Source: Hofstenia miamia | Taxonomy: Eukaryota > Xenacoelomorpha > Acoela | Direction of reading: 5' to 3' | DNA length: 64,000 bases | Assembly: GCA_004352715.1 (NCBI GenBank) | Contig: SCFE01000020.1 | Span: forward strand, 734,839-798,838 | Program-made: the position numbers and the translations under genes | Notes under the pieces: generated by a model | What the model saw: only the letters and a program-made list of their open reading frames with translations | What the model was told of the DNA's origin: nothing | Database searches by the model: none | Shown: positions 60,008 through 64,000 of the stretch, piece by piece | Layout of the letters: every line of letters begins with the position of its first letter | Numbering within the stretch: position 1 is the stretch's first letter

Positions 60008-60107
60008 CGCTTTTCATAAAGGTTGGTTGGCTTCTCCAGGAGCCACCAAGAGGAGGTACTCTCTGGGACGGTTTAGGCGCACTACTCTTTCAGTTTACCC
60101 CGTCAAG
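60008..60107 (+). other. possible coding exon cut by the gap
   Basis: The first 100 bp after the gap are GC-richer and open in one frame ('GWLASPGATKRRYSLGRF', then 'TTLSVYPVK'). They end at AAG|GTAAAA, a usable splice donor at 60108. Arg-rich and unrecognised. The upstream part is lost in the gap. Confidence 0.35.
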
Positions 60108-60640
60108 GTAAAAATACCACCACCCATAGTTTATTCAACGTTACATTTACTCTGAAAATATAATCTAATGATGAATGAATTATGGGATCTTATTTGTTTG
60201 TGCCTTTAAAGGCACAGTGGAAAGTGACATGGTTTCTAACAGTTTCTATGAGCTCTAAATCATGTTATATAACGATTAATTTGCAATATATAACGGTAAA
60301 AGTTAAATGGATAGTTACAATTACTTATGGTGTTATATTATTGTTTAGATACTTAGATCCTTAGAGCGCTTATTTACAGAATTTATACCAATGAATCGAC
60401 ATTAAATTTTCTATTGCACTATTACGTTATGCCCTTGTATTGATTCAAAAAAGACGACTTGACAAAGTTAGTGAACTTTTTCGCACAATCGTACAATGTA
60501 CATAAGAGAAGGTTTTTTAAATTACAGTGTATTTAAAATCATATTTAGTAAGTATAAATAAGGTAATTGCCACGTGCTATCACAGCTTGAGATTGGAGAA
60601 ACTCTCAGACTGGTATGACCAGAGATCAGTGGTCTCCACG

Positions 60641-60915
60641 GGTCATACAGGTAACGGGTGAAATGGGTCACTAATTTTAGGAGATCACACNNNNNNNNNN
60701 NNNNNNNNNNNNNNNNNNNNNNNNNNNNNNNNNNNNNNNNNNNNNNNNNNNNNNNNNNNNNNNNNNNNNNNNNNNNNNNNNNNNNNNNNNNNNNNNNNNN
60801 NNNNNNNNNNNNNNNNNNNNNNNNNNNNNNNNNNNNNNNNNNNNNNNNNNNNNNNNNNNNNNNNNNNGTCATACAGGTAACGGGTTAAATGGGTCACTAA
60901 TTTTAGGAGATCACA
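60641..60915. repeat. gap-flanking duplication
   Basis: GTCATACAGGTAACGGGT and the following 30 bp stand on both sides of the N block 60691-60867, with one visible mismatch. Probably an unmerged overlap. Confidence 0.65.
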
Positions 60916-61129
60916 CAGGTCGCGGGTTAGTCTGTTTTTCCGCATGACCTACGAAAATTTAACACAAAGCTAAAAATTAATTGATGTTTACCGAAAAATC
61001 GTATTTTAAATGGCGGCTCATTAAAATAATCAGTTAAAAAATTAGGTTAAATTATTCAAAGGTGAAACTAACCTAATTGAGATGTTTTTATTTACACCAA
61101 GCTCTAAAAATCAATCATGACTGCCAAGG

Positions 61130-61235
61130 GTGTTCGCGGGTCATGCAGGTCACAGGTGGCGGCACAGAAATAAGCAAGTCACGAGTCAAGTTGCTGTAGG
61201 TCATTGAGGGTCACGAGGCAAGTACAAGTCACCCG
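61130..61235. repeat. cluster of GGTCA motifs
   Basis: GGGTCATGCAGGTCACAGG (two half-sites spaced by 3), then GTAGGTCATTGAGGGTCACG (spaced by 4), plus further GTCAC copies. Similar motifs occur around 60640-60920. A degenerate repeat is the simplest reading. Confidence 0.4.
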
Positions 61236-61275
61236 TGAACACCACTGCCAGAGACACATCTCAAAGTGACCGATT

Positions 61276-61608
61276 TTGATCGAAGTAATGAAATTGAGAG
61301 TGACCAGATCTCGTTCATGATCAGCCGGGTCCCAGTACGCTAGGAAGTGCCAACTGACTTCCATCTGTTTCTACTAGTGAATGTTTGTAATCTGCAGTTT
61401 GAATATGCATAAAACGATTGATTTAAATATTNNNNNNNNNNNNNNNNNNNNNTTTGATCGAGGTAATGAAATTGAGAGTGACCAGATCTCGTTCATGATC
61501 AGCCGGGTCCCAGTACGCTAGGAAGTGCCAACTGACTTCCATCTGTTTCTACTAGTGAATGTTTGTAATCTGCAGTTTGAATATGCATAAAACGATTGAT
61601 TTAAATAT
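61276..61608. repeat. gap-flanking duplication
   Basis: 61276-61431 is repeated almost exactly at 61453-61608 across N at 61432-61452. One early difference (GAAGTAATG versus GAGGTAATG) suggests unmerged alleles. Confidence 0.7.
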
Positions 61609-63869
61609 TCCGCTAGACAAATTATGTATTTTTATCAATAGTCTCATTCTTAAATGTAATTTCCACGCAAACTCAAATAAAGCAAGGATAGTTCACAGTA
61701 TACAAAATTGTTATATATGCATTCGACAAGTTTATCTGGTAGCTGCAATACTTTAAATAGGATTAAAGGTTTGTTTGTTTAGACGTAAATGTCGAAATAA
61801 CTACATCCACTGTTTAGGAAATGCTCATAAAAGCTTTTATAGGTTGCTATTGATACATTTTGCAAAACGATAAATATTTATGTAGCAGCTTTGCTAGCAT
61901 TATATAAGAGAATGCTATAATTAATTCCTACAAAGCCTTTTCTGTTAGCATAAATTGTAAATTTTAATTTCGCTGGCATATAAATTTTCAAATTAGAGAT
62001 AAATAGATCCGTTAGATGGCTGCAACATTTACAAAAACGATGTTATCAATTTCTCCATATGAATGACTAAAATCAGCAATTATGAGTTTGAAGTATGAAC
62101 GTGCACGAACCTGTCGTTGTATTCAGGGTTGCTTAACCATGGAGGGTGGTTATTTTGAAAAGAACGTTCCTTGGGGGGGGGCTGACATCTAAGTTAAAAT
62201 TGTGTTTTTGAAATTTTTTTGCTCAGTTTTTAAAAAATTGGACATCACCGGCTCGTTTTAGTTAGGAGGGACTGAGCGCAACTCGGTTCACGCGGTTATG
62301 GAAGTGGTTGGGAAGATAAGAATACCTAGTTTTTCCAGAATTTGTTTCAAGTCAGTGAAATATTGAGAGACTATACTTTCGCTTTAAAGCTCGAGCGCAG
62401 GGCGCAGAGATGTTGTCAGGTAGCATATACGAAAAGCGAGAGTTCAATCCAGCTCACCGGGTCAGCTGTTTCCTTGTGGCTTCTAGGTCTACTGGGTGAG
62501 CGCATCACATTTATATCTACAACTTTTTTTTAACTTAATTTCACAAAAGGGCTCATCTCAATAAAATCAGGCTTATTATTGCATAATCAATTAAACAAAT
62601 ATCCTATGTCTCTTCAAATGAATTTAATAGTTTGTTTCTGTAATTGGATCCTGCGAGTTCATTTGTTTCATTTCGAATTCAAATCCAAATATTCATTCAA
62701 TATATTTGCAAATTCGAATTCGAATCCACAATTATATAAATTAGCTTACTTAGTAATGGTTACGGTTACTTTGAAACATGAAAAACTTTAGCTGTTTATT
62801 CTATAATTGAGGAATTCAACTGATAAATGAGATTTGCGGTTATTACAAAAGGGTTAGTCTGGATCCCAAACCTATTTTTTATTTAAAATTCGGCGCACAA
62901 GAATTTTCTAGATCCGCCACTGACTGTTCCAAGCTCGAATTTGATTCCAACATAGATTCAGATTCGTATTTGATTTCGTTTATTTGTAAATTCCTATTTT
63001 GTAATTGGTTAAAATTAAACTAAGTCTTTGATAACCGAATTAATTCCAAGTCTAATTTTTTGCCAGAAATAGAATTGGGTTAAATTATTAATTTTAATTT
63101 TTTATTTTAAAATAGAAGCATCTTTCAAACAGATGTTTTAAAATGCTGATTTGGACTTCTTAGCACGGAGATTTAATTCCTGATTATTTGCAACAAATAT
63201 TTAATCACAATCGATTATCGCAGAAATTATTCATTGAAATACTCAATGTGGGTTTCGGGCATAAACCGGGTGGGGGCTGGCCTAACTAGTAGGTCATTTG
63301 CCCCTCGTCAACCATCATGTCAAAAATCCTTATCCGACACGTCTGGCCGGCCAACCGACCAGTCGGGTCGAACCTGTTTCAACTCTGAAGTGAAGCAACG
63401 TTATACATTCTAAAAAACAGGTCACTCAGCTCACCGAGTCGTTTATTTTACAAATTTACCAGATATGGTCGGTTCATCGGGTCAAATCTTAGCCAGTCTC
63501 ATGGATCATAGAGTCACATTTTGTGACCCGGTTGCAACTCTGATAAACACCAATGACCAAACTTCAATTGTAGGGTTCCTGAATGCCTTGATTTTGCAAT
63601 ATCTGCATAGCTCAGTTTTTTTATGAAGCACAAAATATAAATTGGCGCATTTGATGCCAGTTCCGAAAATCCTGAACAAATAAAAAATTCTCCTTTTACC
63701 AAAATAATGAAATACACACATTTTGTGAATTCTGAACTTGTAATACAGTGAGAATTATCTTCTTCACAGCAGAAAGGGTGTCTTGATTCTCTTAGTGCCT
63801 TTTTGTTTGTAGAAGTAACCAAACAATTTTTACGTTGATTTCACTGTTGCAGTTTTTCTCTTCCTTCTG
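61609..63869. other. no gene recognised
   Basis: AT-rich. Around 63240-63545 lies a GC-richer stretch with repeated GGGTC motifs and two copies of 'caactctga', probably an unclassified repeat. Confidence 0.45.
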
Positions 63870-64000
63870 ATGACTGACACGCGTCTACAAGATTATAAGC
63901 GTCGTATCTTAGACCTCGAACGAATCATTAACGATCTAAATGACAAACTCACCCAGATTTCTACTGCCGATCCAGATACTCGACCAGCTCACGCAACTGA
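63870..64000 (+). CDS. start of an ORF running off the window
   Basis: ATG at 63870 opens 43 codons with no stop before the window ends: 'MTDTRLQDYKRRILDLERII', then 'NDLNDKLTQISTADPDTRPA'. It is GC-richer than its surroundings, charged and predicted coiled coil, and preceded by CACTGTTGCAG (63842-63852), a plausible splice acceptor. It could be a host exon or the start of a retrotransposon gag. I do not recognise it. Confidence 0.45.
   Translation, partial: MTDTRLQDYKRRILDLERIINDLNDKLTQISTADPDTRPAHAT

Noticed and set aside
62115-63545. Possible hAT element between CAGGGTTGC and the GTTGCAACTCTG motifs
   Set aside because: The ends do not pair in the required orientation and no octamer duplication was found.

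Overview
The window is animal (eukaryotic) nuclear DNA. It is AT-rich, has scaffold gaps of N (three of exactly 1000), many (TA)n arrays, at least one intron-containing gene, and a dense layer of decayed transposable elements. Several signs point to an arthropod: a mini LTR element whose primer binding site follows the tRNA-Arg pattern of the mdg1/412 lineage, DUF4817-type mariner and Tc1 elements, and fragments of protein families I associate with arthropod repeats. The species cannot be fixed from the sequence. There is no bacterial gene, CRISPR array or convincing tRNA/rRNA gene.

Layout. 0.2-1.5 kb: a broken Penelope-like element (RT and GIY-YIG endonuclease). 1.9-18 kb: a nest of Ty3/gypsy LTR elements. 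Copy A (+, 4.2-10.0 kb) carries RNase H, integrase and then a very long 3' ORF. Copy B (-, 14.7-17.7 kb) is a tail-to-tail second copy of that 3' ORF. Between them lies an older gypsy remnant (protease, RT start, integrase) interrupted by a 581-bp mini LTR element with a 4-bp target duplication. 18.8-21.3 kb: two Tc1 copies with a foreign coding fragment between them. 21.8-22.8 kb: an RNase H-fold transposase-like remnant. 25.5-29.3 kb: two LTR fragments, one next to a LINE RT fragment. 32.9-34.1 kb: a TTAA-flanked MITE. 38.3-41.2 kb: a LINE split by a hAT-like foldback element that holds a mariner inside a TA array. 42.9-46.5 kb: piggyBac-like and pogo-like MITEs.

Host-like genes. A four-exon gene at 47.4-52.1 kb encodes a four-transmembrane protein of 171 residues; its introns carry a TTAA MITE and a hAT MITE. 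An intact intronless ORF at 54.7-55.9 kb encodes an atlastin-like protein that has lost its GTP-binding residues, so it looks like a retrocopied pseudo-GTPase. Possible single exons lie at 57.6 and 60.0 kb, and an ORF starts at 63.87 kb and runs off the window.

Most promising leads: (1) the roughly 1,240-codon 3' ORF of the gypsy element with its QLKG repeat array, which does not look like env; (2) the atlastin-like pseudo-GTPase; (3) the nested hAT/mariner/TA-array structure inside a LINE. Several short duplications flank N characters and look like assembly artefacts.
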